Part shown: in pieces, positions 18,314 to 26,940 of the stretch
Position numbering within the stretch: the stretch's first letter is position 1
Layout: each line of letters opens with the position of its first letter
Assembly (NCBI RefSeq): GCF_007556815.1
Contig: NZ_CP041743.1
Span: 558,001 to 622,000 of the forward strand
Source: Paraburkholderia megapolitana
Lineage (GTDB): Bacteria > Pseudomonadota > Gammaproteobacteria > Burkholderiales > Burkholderiaceae
DNA length: 64,000 nucleotides
Direction: 5' to 3'
Position numbers and translations under genes: made by a program
The notes under the pieces: model-generated
Seen by the model: the letters and a program-made list of their open reading frames with translations, nothing else
Told to the model about the DNA's origin: nothing
The model's database searches: none

Positions 18314-19240
18314 ATGATGACGACCCGCGACCTTAACTTCCTTTTTGTGCTTCAGGCGCTGGGCAAGGAGCGCAGCGTGTCGCGCGCCGCGCAGCGGCTT
18401 GGCATTACGCAACCTGCTGTGAGTCACGCACTGGGGAAACTACGGACGACGTTCCAGGACGATCTGTTCGTCCGCGCCGGCAGCGAAATGGCGCCGACGC
18501 AGATCGGCGAACGTTTGATCGAGGGCGTGGACCGTGTGCTGGCCGTGGTGGAGGAAGAGATCTGGAGCAACGTCGCATTCGATCCAGCGACGACGCGTCG
18601 GACGTTCTCCGTCTGTCTCAGCGACATGGGTGTGATCGTGTTGCTGCCACGGCTGCTCGCCGCGATCAAGCAACAGGCGCCGCTCGCGACGCTCAAGCCG
18701 ATCCAGTTGCCATCGCTCGAACTGGCGGGCGCCTTGCAGGACGGCAAGATCGATCTGGCGATCGGCTACCTCGGCAGGCTGGGCGATAGCCTGCATCAGC
18801 AACCGTTGTTCGAGCGGTCGCTGGTCGGCATCGTGCGCGGTGGCAAGTCGCGGCGGCGCGTATCGTTGACGCTCCAGCAGTTCGTCGAAGCGGAGCATGT
18901 CGTCTCGGGCACGCTCGCGATCACGAACCAGTTGCTGGAGAAGGAATTACGCCGGCATGGCGCGCGGCTACACGTCGGTGTTGAGGTACCGTATCTGCTG
19001 GCGGTGCCGAGTCTTGTCGCGACGTCCGATCTGATTGCCGCGGTTCCGGACGAACTCGCGGAATTGTTCTCCAAAATGGCCGACGTCGACGTGTTCCAGT
19101 TGCCGATCAGCTTGCCCGACCTGACCGTGCAGCAATTCTGGCACGCACGACGACACAACGATGCGGGCCATCGATGGTTCAGGTCGCTGGTCGCGCAGAC
19201 CTTGCGACAGGAGAAGAAGCGGCCCGCGCATTCGCGATGA
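18314..19240 (+). CDS. LysR-family regulator of the aromatic operon
   Basis: 308 residues of the NahR/NodD-like LysR branch: RDLNFLFVLQALGKERSVSRAAQRLGITQPAVSHALGKLRTTFQDDLFVR is the DNA-binding domain, and RRTFSVCLSDMGVIVLLPRLLAAI opens the inducer domain. No strong Shine-Dalgarno is visible; two adjacent ATG codons (18314, 18317) are possible starts. Its divergent position from the six-gene operon makes it the probable activator responding to the aromatic substrate. Confidence 0.86.
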   Translation: MMTTRDLNFLFVLQALGKERSVSRAAQRLGITQPAVSHALGKLRTTFQDDLFVRAGSEMAPTQIGERLIEGVDRVLAVVEEEIWSNVAFDPATTRRTFSVCLSDMGVIVLLPRLLAAIKQQAPLATLKPIQLPSLELAGALQDGKIDLAIGYLGRLGDSLHQQPLFERSLVGIVRGGKSRRRVSLTLQQFVEAEHVVSGTLAITNQLLEKELRRHGARLHVGVEVPYLLAVPSLVATSDLIAAVPDELAELFSKMADVDVFQLPISLPDLTVQQFWHARRHNDAGHRWFRSLVAQTLRQEKKRPAHSR

Positions 19241-19333
19241 TCTTTGCGAAGACGCCGGGTGATTTGCAGCGACTTTCCCGCTGCGATGGCATGATATCGC
19301 CCTCACGTCCTCATTTCCCAGACCGTCCCCACC

Positions 19334-20635
19334 ATGTCCAATCTGATCGTCCACGGCGGCGCCCCGCTACGCGGGGAAATCACGCCATCCGCCAACAAGA
19401 ACGCTGTCCTGCCGATCCTTTGCGCCACGCTGCTCACCGATCAACCTGTGCGCCTGATCGGCGTACCCGATATCACCGATGTCAGAAAGATTCTCGACAT
19501 CTTCCGCACGCTCGGCAGCGCGGTATCGGTGGATTTTTCGAGCGGCATACTCGACCTGCATCACAGCGCGACCACCTTCGATCCGGCAACACACAGGCTG
19601 CCCGAAGAGATGCGCTCATCGATCATGCTGGTACCGCCACTGCTCGCGCGTTTCGGTGTAGCGCGGCTCGAAAGCGACGTGAAGGGCTGCACGCTCGGCG
19701 TGCGCGAGATCGACCCGCACGTCGAAGTGTTCGAACGATTCGGCGCGCGGGTGGAACGCACCGGTGATTCATTGCTCGTGCATAACGAACAGCGCATGGC
19801 AGCCAACGATCACTGGCTGGACTACGCATCGGTTACCACGACCGAAAACTTCGCACTGTGCGCGGCAGCCGCCGAAGGAACGTCGACGCTCGTCAACGCG
19901 GCATCGGAACCTCACGTGCAGGAGTTCTGCCGCTTTCTCGCCATGCTTGGCGTCGGCATTGAAGGCATCGGGACGTCGCGGCTCAGCGTGACGGGCGGTG
20001 GACAGTTCGGCGGCGGCGAATTCCGCTTCAGCGAGGACTTCCATGAGATCGCCACGTTTCTCGCGCTCGGTGCGATCACCGGCGGCGATATCGTGGTCAA
20101 AAACTCCGCCCCCGAGCAGTTCCCGCTGATCGATAGAACATTCGCGAAGTTCGGTGTCACCGTCGAGCACCGGGACGGCTGGTCGCGTGCGCTGAGCAAC
20201 GGTCCGCTGCGGGTACGCCGACCGTTCACGCAGAATATTCTCACCAAGGTCGAGGCGGCGCCGTGGCCTTATCTACCGGTCGACCTGCTGCCGATCTTCG
20301 TCGCGCTCGGCGTGAAGGCCGAAGGCAGCGCGATGTTCTGGAACAAGGTCTACGACGGAGCAATGGGCTGGACCAGCGAACTGTCGAAGTTCGGTGCGCA
20401 CGTGTTTCTATCTGATCCGCATCGGCTGATCACGTTCGGCGGCCTTGCTTTGAGCCCGGCGCGCGTGGAGAGCCCGTACATTATTCGCGTGGCGATTGCA
20501 TTGCTGATGGTCGCGGCAAGTATCGAAGGACGCTCCGAGATCATGAATGCGCTGCCGATCCGGCGCGCGCATCCGCGTTTTGTCGAGAACCTGCGCTCGA
20601 TCGGCGCAAATGTCGAATGGACTAGCAGCGAGTGA
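19334..20635 (+). CDS. Divergent MurA paralogue
   Basis: 433 residues of the EPSP synthase/MurA family. Lys22 and Asn23 (PSANKNAVLPIL), the PEP-attacking Cys (KGCTLG, Cys119, equivalent to E. coli Cys115), the following Arg and an Asp in LPVDLLP all match MurA active-site positions, so it should transfer enolpyruvate to UDP-GlcNAc or a similar acceptor. The rest is divergent: a C-terminal VESPYIIRVAIALLM replaces the usual DLRASASLVLA region. Its setting away from cell-wall genes, next to an MBL hydrolase, suggests a second specialised copy rather than the housekeeping murA. Confidence 0.8.
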   Translation: MSNLIVHGGAPLRGEITPSANKNAVLPILCATLLTDQPVRLIGVPDITDVRKILDIFRTLGSAVSVDFSSGILDLHHSATTFDPATHRLPEEMRSSIMLVPPLLARFGVARLESDVKGCTLGVREIDPHVEVFERFGARVERTGDSLLVHNEQRMAANDHWLDYASVTTTENFALCAAAAEGTSTLVNAASEPHVQEFCRFLAMLGVGIEGIGTSRLSVTGGGQFGGGEFRFSEDFHEIATFLALGAITGGDIVVKNSAPEQFPLIDRTFAKFGVTVEHRDGWSRALSNGPLRVRRPFTQNILTKVEAAPWPYLPVDLLPIFVALGVKAEGSAMFWNKVYDGAMGWTSELSKFGAHVFLSDPHRLITFGGLALSPARVESPYIIRVAIALLMVAASIEGRSEIMNALPIRRAHPRFVENLRSIGANVEWTSSE

Positions 20636-20685
20636 ATGTCGTGCGAGCTTGAATGGCACGGACTGGACATGAACCGGAGATACGC

Positions 20686-21576
20686 ATGCTAAGGAACGTA
20701 GTCGGTAAGGTCGGCAACATCGAGATCTGTCGAATTCTCGACAGTTATCTGCTTGGCGAAACCATGCAGTCATGGTTCCCGGACTTCAATCGCGAGGCAG
20801 TCAGGGCTCACGAACACTGGCTATGTCCGACGCACTACAACCCGGAGAGCGGTCACTTTGCCATGCCGGTGCATAGCTGGCTGCTCAGGGTGGGAAGCTA
20901 TAACGTCCTGATCGACACGTGTATGGGAAACCACAAGTCGCGGCCTGGCATTGGGGAAATGCACATGCTCGAGAATCGCTATCTCGAGCGCATGGCGGAT
21001 TGCGGTGTGAGCCCGGAAGATATCGATTTTGTGCTCTGTACGCATCTGCACGTGGATCACGTCGGCTGGAACACGCGGCTCGCCAACGGTCGTTGGGTAC
21101 CCACGTTTCCAAACGCGAAGTACGTCATTTCCCGGACCGAGTTCGAGGCTGCAAAAGAAGAAGCCGCTAATCCAGGCAGTCCCCCGTTTCTCAAAGCGGT
21201 ATTCGAGGATTCAATCTTCCCGATTGTCGAAGCGGGCAACGCTTACTTTGTCGACGATGTGCAGGAGTTTGTCGACTGCCTCACCTTACGTCCCGCGCCA
21301 GGTCACTCGCCTGGCCACGTGCGCATCGAGTTGAACTCTCAAGGCGAACGCGGCGTGTTCTCCGGCGACATCATGCATTCGCCGGTGCAGGTGCCGTTCT
21401 GGAACTGGAGCAGCAGAGTGTGCTGGGACAAGGCAATGTCGGCGAAATCGCGTCGCGAGCTGCTGGAGTTCTGTGCGTCCGAGAATGTGTTGCTGCTGCC
21501 GGCGCACTTTGAAACGCCCTATGTTGGGCGGATCAAACGCTCCGGGGAATCGTTTGCGATCGATTTTGGGTGGTGA
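20686..21576 (+). CDS. MBL-fold metallo-hydrolase
   Basis: 296 residues. The metallo-beta-lactamase metal motif HLHVDHVG lies near residue 115, further ligands in APGHSPGH and FSGDIMHSP, and a last His in LLPAHFETPYVG. The pattern fits lactonase/AttM-like or alkylsulfatase-type MBL hydrolases. GGAG seven bases before ATG 20686 decides the start; an ATG at 20653 has none. It follows the MurA paralogue by 50 bases on the same strand and may be co-transcribed. Possible roles include ester or lactone hydrolysis; the substrate is unknown. Confidence 0.83.
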   Translation: MLRNVVGKVGNIEICRILDSYLLGETMQSWFPDFNREAVRAHEHWLCPTHYNPESGHFAMPVHSWLLRVGSYNVLIDTCMGNHKSRPGIGEMHMLENRYLERMADCGVSPEDIDFVLCTHLHVDHVGWNTRLANGRWVPTFPNAKYVISRTEFEAAKEEAANPGSPPFLKAVFEDSIFPIVEAGNAYFVDDVQEFVDCLTLRPAPGHSPGHVRIELNSQGERGVFSGDIMHSPVQVPFWNWSSRVCWDKAMSAKSRRELLEFCASENVLLLPAHFETPYVGRIKRSGESFAIDFGW

Positions 21577-21903
21577 AATAAACCGTCGCCTCGCTCGAAC
21601 CAGACTCGCCTCACCATGCTTCACGCCCCACCGGCCTGGCGTCGCCCCATGCAGTCATGTCGCTCGGGAAAGGCGCTTTTGTGCTGCATTGGGCAACGAG
21701 GTCATCCAGCGAATACTTGCGACGGACCGTGGTCAGCAACACGCCATCCGGGCGTACGCTGACTCTCAGCGAACTGCCAGCTGCTGATGGCCGGCATCGA
21801 CACGTTGCATTACTCTACGCAACTGCGCCGCGACGCAGCGCGACCGGTGGCCTGAACAAAGGCACGGCGCGCTTGCTGGAACATCACATCAGGAGACCTC
21901 GCA
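21577..21903. other. Intergenic region with a decayed gene
   Basis: About 330 bases between the MBL and MFS genes. Apart from the MazE-like remnant on the minus strand (21611 to about 21810) and the MFS ribosome site AGGAG at 21891-21895, I see no gene or clear signal. Confidence 0.6.
21611..21810 (-). pseudogene. Remnant of a MazE/PemI-type antitoxin
   Basis: The minus strand reads VRRKYSLDDLVAQC, then APFPSDMTAW, then DARPVGREAW and a stop at 21611-21613. This is the typical C-terminal toxin-wrapping tail of MazE/PemI antitoxins. The intact frame reaches back to about 21769. Further upstream the antitoxin-like coding shifts frame (RVDAGHQQLAV then a stop), and the AbrB DNA-binding half is missing or unrecognisable. 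No mazF/pemK toxin is adjacent. I read it as a decayed toxin-antitoxin locus; a leaderless short peptide is less likely. Confidence 0.6.
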
Positions 21904-23238
21904 ATGCCCATCGCAGCTGGCCCTCAGCCTACGACAGACACCGCATCGGCAAGCACGGCCGGCACGCGCACTCGCAACGAGGCGCGCAAGGCTGCGCTCG
22001 GCAGCTTTGTCGGCGCGGTCGTCGACTGGTATGACTTCCTGCTGTACGGCATCGTTGCCGCGCTCGTGTTCAATACCGAGTTTTTCCCGAAGGTCAGCCC
22101 CGCGATGGGCACGCTTGCCGCATTCGCGACGTTCGGTGTCGGTTTTCTGTTTCGTCCGCTAGGCGGCTTCATCTTCGGTCACTATGGCGACCGGCTCGGC
22201 CGCAAGCGCATGCTGGTGGTGACGGTCGCGATGATGGGCCTGTCTACCGCCGCGATTGGGCTGTTACCGTCGTTTGCGAGCATCGGCTGGTGGGCGCCTG
22301 TGCTGCTCGTGACGCTGCGCGCGATCCAGGGCTTTGCCGTTGGCGGCGAATGGGGCGGCGCGGCGCTGATGGCCGTCGAAAGCGCGCCCGAGCGCAACAA
22401 GGCGTTTTACAGCAGCGGCGTGCAGGTCGGTTACGGCGTAGGGCTCGTGCTATCCACCGGCCTTGTGTCGTTGATCAGCCGGTCGATGGACAACGCGTCG
22501 TTTATCGCGTGGGGCTGGCGCCTGCCGTTCCTGTTCAGCGTGCTGCTCGTGCTGGTCGCACTATGGATCCGCTCGAGCATGGCGGAGTCGCGCGAGTTCG
22601 TCGAGAAGGTCGGCGAGCACGGTGAACGACGGCTGCGCGCGCCGATCGTCGAAGCGCTGCTGCGTCATCCAAAGGCGTTCCTGCTGATCATTGCGCTGCG
22701 TCTCGCGGAGCTGTTCACGATGTATATCGTCACCGCGTTCGCGCTGAACTATTCGACGGCGAATCTCGGCATGCGGCGCGAGTTCTTTCTTGGCATCGGA
22801 CTGCTGGTAGGCGCGCTCAGTTGTGTGACGATTCCGTGTTTTGCGTGGCTCGCGGACCGGTTCGGCCGCCGCCGCATCTATATGCTCGGCGCGACGCTCG
22901 GTGTGCTCGGCGCGGTGCCGTTCTTCGTCGCGCTCGATGCGCGCTCGACGGTCTGGATCGTCGTGTTTGCCGTGCTGCTGGCGAACGTCGCACACGATAT
23001 GGTCGTGAGCGTGCAGCAACCGATGTTCACCGAACTGTTCGGCACCGAGTATCGCTATAGCGGCGCGGGCGTCGGTTATCAGGTGGCGAGCGTGGTGGGC
23101 GGCGGATTTACGCCGTTTATCGCGGTCGCGCTAGTGAATATGGCAGGCGGATCGTGGCATCCGGTTGCGGCCTATCTTGGCGGGGGCTGTCTGATCTCGC
23201 TGCTTGTCGCGGCTCGGATGAAGACCGGGCGTACATAG
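21904..23238 (+). CDS. MFS transporter, metabolite:H+ symporter (MHS) family
   Basis: 444 residues, about 12 helices. ALGSFVGAVVDWYDFLLYGIVAALVF is the MHS first-helix motif, FGHYGDRLGRKRMLV the loop 2-3 motif, and LLVTLRAIQGFAVGGEWGGAALMAVE the fifth-helix motif; the ShiA/ProP/KgtP group shares these. It would import a dicarboxylate, betaine, shikimate-like or aromatic acid with H+. AGGAG nine bases before the ATG supports the start. It stands alone, so no substrate can be inferred from neighbours. Confidence 0.87.
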   Translation: MPIAAGPQPTTDTASASTAGTRTRNEARKAALGSFVGAVVDWYDFLLYGIVAALVFNTEFFPKVSPAMGTLAAFATFGVGFLFRPLGGFIFGHYGDRLGRKRMLVVTVAMMGLSTAAIGLLPSFASIGWWAPVLLVTLRAIQGFAVGGEWGGAALMAVESAPERNKAFYSSGVQVGYGVGLVLSTGLVSLISRSMDNASFIAWGWRLPFLFSVLLVLVALWIRSSMAESREFVEKVGEHGERRLRAPIVEALLRHPKAFLLIIALRLAELFTMYIVTAFALNYSTANLGMRREFFLGIGLLVGALSCVTIPCFAWLADRFGRRRIYMLGATLGVLGAVPFFVALDARSTVWIVVFAVLLANVAHDMVVSVQQPMFTELFGTEYRYSGAGVGYQVASVVGGGFTPFIAVALVNMAGGSWHPVAAYLGGGCLISLLVAARMKTGRT

Positions 23239-23802
23239 AGGTCTCCCGCTGCAACGCAGTCCGGGCGTAGCCCACCCATGGTGGCGTTGTACAGAGAAGC
23301 AATTTTTGCACTTTGTTCTTTCACCACCGCGCGAGAGAGAAACCGACAGCCGACGGGGCAGACGAGTGACACCTCACGCACCGGTGTGCCCAGATCGACC
23401 GGCCGGACAACCCGGCGCATGAAATCTGTCTACACATCGACACCCTATCAAAGTGTTTTCCCGTACATGAATTACGATTGAGATCACGAAATTCAACAGA
23501 ATTTCTTGCATAATTTCGGCAAAAACTCCGGTATTTTGTGGATATTTCATAAAAATCCACCCGAAAAAAGTGGAAACAAACCGCGACGGTGGACGACCCA
23601 TTTTTTCACTAAAGTGTTGACAGTTATATCAACCACGACTAATGTTGCGTTCGTCTGTCCACGCCATTCTCGGGTTAGACAGACCTCACACATACAACTA
23701 CCCATAAACGGGCGAACCCGCTGCCTTCTCCCATCACCGGCGAAGTTTGCGTCGCAGGAATCCTCGCGTCGCGCTCCATAGGCAGACGCAAGGAGACGAA
23801 GA
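23239..23802. other. AT-rich promoter region ahead of the second catabolic block
   Basis: About 560 bases without a credible gene. From about 23460 to 23640 it is much more AT-rich than its surroundings. It contains the inverted repeat GAAATTC-AACA-GAATTTC (23488-23505), a GTGGAT/ATCCAC hairpin around 23537-23560, and the operator-promoter at 23612-23645. The following 5' untranslated stretch is long, about 150 bases. Confidence 0.65.
23612..23645 (+). promoter_or_regulatory. Operator-promoter A for the MFS/SnoaL operon
   Basis: Dyad AAGTGTTGACAGTT (23612-23625) contains a perfect -35 TTGACA (23617-23622); 17 bases later comes TAATGT (23640-23645). The same dyad recurs at three other promoters of this block, each time over the -35. 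Confidence 0.7.
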
Positions 23803-25212
23803 TTGCCACGTACCCCCCATTACGCCGCGAATCGTGGCTACGACATCAACGGATCTGCGGCACCGAAGGCGGGCACCGTGTCGCCGTCACCAACCTCGGC
23901 AGACCACGTTCGCGCGGACCGAGACATGGCTGACATTACGAATCGGGCGACAAGGCGCAGCACGCTAATTGGCATCAACGTCGGTATGGCACTCGAAACT
24001 TTCGATTTCACTGCCTATGCCATCTTCGCGCCGTTTTTTGCGCGCAGCATCTTCAATCCGGCGGACCCAACCGCGGCCCTGCTCGCGACAATGGCCGTGT
24101 TTGGCGCAGCATTTCTGGTTCGGCCATTTGGAGCGGTAGCTTTCGGATGGCTAGCCGATCGCAAGGGCCGCAAATTCGCCCTGATCTCCGCTGTCATCTG
24201 CGCATCTTGCGGTCTATTACTCGTTGGGCTGGCGCCAAGCTATCAAACGGCCGGGCTCACTGGTGCCTGCGTGCTGCTGTTCGCGCGCCTCCTACAGGGA
24301 GTCGCCCATACGGGCGAGGTCGCCGCTGCCTACACCTATATTGCCGAGACAGCGCCGTCTCGCAGCAGGGGGTTATGGGCCAGTTCACTGTATGCATCGT
24401 CGTTGATAGCCGTCGTAATCGCGAATATTGTCGGATTGATTCTGTCGTCCGTCATGAATCAATCGCAGCTGACCAGCTGGGGGTGGCGCATTCCGTTCTT
24501 TATCGGCGCCTGCCTCGGTCTCCTCTCTCTCGTTCTCCGGCGAAACATGGTCGAGACAGAGGCATTCATGCGACAGGCAGCACGTGGGGTAATGCCACAA
24601 AAAAAGAATCCGATGTGGCGCGAGTTATGGAACAACAAAGCTGCCGGCGCGAGAGTATTTTTGCTGGCAGGTTCGAACGCTGTCTTTTTCTACGCGTGGG
24701 CGATAAGCGGCCCAAGCTGGGGCATTAGCATACTGAAACTGAGTCCCACGCACGCACTCTGGTCGGCAATCATCGCGCAACTGGTGTGCGTCATCGCACT
24801 GCCGTTTCTTGGAGCGCTCTCGGACAGGATCGGACGACGCGCAAGCTATTGCATCTACGGCGTTGCCGTAGCCGCTTTGTCGTTCCCTCTTCATCATCTT
24901 GCTCAAGGCGGCGGAACGTGGCAATTCGCACTGGCAATGAGCATCGCACTGTTCATCTTTGCGTTCAATGGCTCGATGTTCCCGGCACTCCTCGCCGAGC
25001 TGTTTCCAGCCGGCATCCGGGCTTCGGGAGTTGCACTTCCCTACTCGTTGTCGGCCATGGTGTTCGCCGGGACAGCACCGTTCCTCCAGCAGTGGCTTGG
25101 ACAGCAGGGCCTCGGCAATGTGTTCGTCATGTACACGGCAGCGATGGCGTTGCTCGGGGCCGTCGTGATGATCTTCACCAAAGAGACGAGCCGGGTAGAT
25201 TTGACGGATTGA
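23803..25212 (+). CDS. MFS transporter, MHS type
   Basis: 469 residues, about 12 helices. GMALETFDFTAYAIFAPFFA and FGWLADRKGRKFAL and LLQGVAHTGEVAAAYTYIAETAPSRSRG are MHS-family signatures. The start is TTG 23803, placed by AGGAG six bases upstream; an internal ATG (MADITN, residue 42) has no site. The N-terminal 45 residues are polar and not conserved. Together with the SnoaL-like gene 88 bases downstream it forms the plus-strand arm of a block whose promoters share one operator, so it probably imports that block's substrate or a product. Confidence 0.84.
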   Translation: MPRTPHYAANRGYDINGSAAPKAGTVSPSPTSADHVRADRDMADITNRATRRSTLIGINVGMALETFDFTAYAIFAPFFARSIFNPADPTAALLATMAVFGAAFLVRPFGAVAFGWLADRKGRKFALISAVICASCGLLLVGLAPSYQTAGLTGACVLLFARLLQGVAHTGEVAAAYTYIAETAPSRSRGLWASSLYASSLIAVVIANIVGLILSSVMNQSQLTSWGWRIPFFIGACLGLLSLVLRRNMVETEAFMRQAARGVMPQKKNPMWRELWNNKAAGARVFLLAGSNAVFFYAWAISGPSWGISILKLSPTHALWSAIIAQLVCVIALPFLGALSDRIGRRASYCIYGVAVAALSFPLHHLAQGGGTWQFALAMSIALFIFAFNGSMFPALLAELFPAGIRASGVALPYSLSAMVFAGTAPFLQQWLGQQGLGNVFVMYTAAMALLGAVVMIFTKETSRVDLTD

Positions 25213-25300
25213 TCTGCGCAGCGTCGTGCTTCCGTTAGCCCGGCACTTCACCTGACGCCCTCAGATGAGATTCACTTTTCAAGTTCAGCGGGAAGACATC

Positions 25301-25906
25301 ATGTCCGACATTACCGAAATCACTCAGCTCATTCTCAGGGAACGACAAGGGCGAGATCGCGGCTGGTGGGCGCAGATGGAAGAGTGCTATCACAGCGAAT
25401 CGGTGGTTTCGATCAGCTGGCTTAGGAGCAGTGGCGCCGACTTCGTCGCACGATCAAAAGAAATACACAGCAGAGGCATTCGCCCAGTCCACCGGCTCTC
25501 GCCGCCTGTCGTACATATCAATCGCGATCGCGCGGTTGTCGAGGTACCCACATCCATCAGCCTGCGAACGCTGATTCATGGTGTGGACGCCGATCTGGAA
25601 TCGTCGGTACGGAATCTTTATCAGGTGGAACGCCACGACTCGAACTGGAAAATCATGTTCCTCACATGCATCTACGAGCGCGACATGCTTACGCCCGCGA
25701 TGCCTGGAACATCGCTTGACCTCGATATCGAGCAGCTCGCCCGATTCCGAAAGTCCTACCGGTGTCTTGCCTACCACTTGTCGCTCGAAGGACACTCGGT
25801 TCCCGATAGCCTGTTCGGAGACGACATTCCTGAACCAGTCGATGCGCTTTACGCCAGCGCGTTTGACTGGATGCGCACGCAGGTGTCGCGCTCAGATCGG
25901 CTTTGA
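25301..25906 (+). CDS. SnoaL-like/NTF2-fold protein
   Basis: 201 residues; the first half resembles the NTF2-like SnoaL fold used by small hydratases, isomerases and ring-hydroxylating dioxygenase beta subunits (GRDRGWWAQMEECYHSESVVSISW, then VVHINRDRAVVEVPTSISLRT and WKIMFLTCIYERDML). ATG 25301 follows GGGAAG; an in-frame ATG at 25265 lacks a site. Downstream of the MFS gene in the same operon. Its 3' end overlaps the convergent GntR gene by 15 bases. It may be a dehydratase, isomerase or decarboxylase of the pathway; catalytic residues cannot be assigned. Confidence 0.68.
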   Translation: MSDITEITQLILRERQGRDRGWWAQMEECYHSESVVSISWLRSSGADFVARSKEIHSRGIRPVHRLSPPVVHINRDRAVVEVPTSISLRTLIHGVDADLESSVRNLYQVERHDSNWKIMFLTCIYERDMLTPAMPGTSLDLDIEQLARFRKSYRCLAYHLSLEGHSVPDSLFGDDIPEPVDALYASAFDWMRTQVSRSDRL

Positions 25907-26695
25907 CTGATCGTCGTCGCCCAGCAACGCGCTGGCGGTTGCCCTGAGGATGGAGGGATCGTAACGGGGAGCTACACCTGCCAGGATCAGCATGGCGAGC
26001 CGGCAGAAGTAGTTCGCATAGTGGCGCGATGCCAGTTCCGCATCTCTGGCCTTTACTGCCGCAAGAACATGCGACAGCTCCGAACCGTCGATGCGTATCA
26101 CGCTGGGGAATCGAGCGATCGCATGGGCGCGATACCGTTGCAGGTTGTCGATGAAACTGCCTATCAGGGAGCCCATGCGCTCGCCAGCAGGCGCAACGAT
26201 CGTTCGCGAGAACGTACGATAAGCGGCTTCCCATTCTTCTGGCGCATGTTCCAGCGAAGCGTTCATTTGCTCGACGCACTGGCGGAGTACCCGGATCTGG
26301 GCATCGGCGAGAAGCGGCACACACACCCGGATGGCAATCGTCATGTTGAGCAGCTTCAGGCTCAACAGGCTTTCGTAATCCGCTATCTCAAACGGCGCAA
26401 CGCTGTACCTCTGGTTAGCCTTGGCGATTACGAGCTGCTCTTGCTGCAGCCGTTGAAGCGCCTCTCGCACGGGGCCGCGGCTCGTGCCAAAATCGCGGGC
26501 AACCGAGGCCTGCAGCAGTTGCCCACCAGGCGGGATCTTGCCGTTCAGGATGTCTTCGCGGAGCGAGTTGAAGATGATGACGGACGTATCGCCCGCCCGT
26601 TTTTTCGATGGCACTTCACTCACTTCAGCATTCCTTCCCGCCGATGTTCGGACTACTGCTCGAGCCCCTGTCGTTCGCTGATTCGATTTTGGCAT
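25892..26695 (-). CDS. GntR-family (FCD) regulator of the catabolic block
   Basis: 267 residues from ATG 26695, which has GAGG about ten bases upstream. The winged helix spans about residues 35-100 (SLREDILNGKIPPGGQLLQASVARDFGTSRGPVREALQRLQQEQLV), the FCD ligand domain about 115-240. The promoter has an AACTGT-CA-ACAGTT dyad over its -35, and the same dyad controls the transporter, hydroxylase and porin promoters. I infer that this protein is the local repressor of all four transcription units, derepressed by a carboxylate of the pathway. Confidence 0.86.
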   Translation of the reverse strand: MPKSNQRTTGARAVVRTSAGRNAEVSEVPSKKRAGDTSVIIFNSLREDILNGKIPPGGQLLQASVARDFGTSRGPVREALQRLQQEQLVIAKANQRYSVAPFEIADYESLLSLKLLNMTIAIRVCVPLLADAQIRVLRQCVEQMNASLEHAPEEWEAAYRTFSRTIVAPAGERMGSLIGSFIDNLQRYRAHAIARFPSVIRIDGSELSHVLAAVKARDAELASRHYANYFCRLAMLILAGVAPRYDPSILRATASALLGDDDQSKPI

Positions 26696-26718
26696 TGAAG
26701 TCGTCCCTCGACGCTGCG

Positions 26719-26752
26719 TATAAAGGCCGGCTTGCACGAACTGTCAACAGTT
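26719..26752 (-). promoter_or_regulatory. Operator-promoter B of the GntR gene
   Basis: On the minus strand: AACTGTTGACAGTT (26752-26739) with -35 TTGACA, 17 bases, then TTTATA (26724-26719). The dyad extends to CGAACTGT-CA-ACAGTTCG with 8-base arms (26737-26754). It lies 24-57 bases from the start codon, the right place for autoregulation. Confidence 0.72.
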
Positions 26753-26940
26753 CGAGAACCGCAACCTGCAATACCCCGATTCTACCTCGCGGCGACCACT
26801 CGACAGTCAGAAACGAGGATTGAGAGAAAGCCACCACTTGTGACATTCTGGTAAGCGCAAGCCAGCAATTCAAACCAGTTCACCGCGTTTATTCGGCATG
26901 AGAAGAGTCGACACTTTCTTGTGTAAATCTCGAACCCGCT

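Noticed and set aside
23321..23601. Minus-strand open frames in the AT-rich gap before the second block
   Set aside because: No ribosome site, no family features, and they overlap the promoter-like elements; the AT-rich part happens to lack stops.
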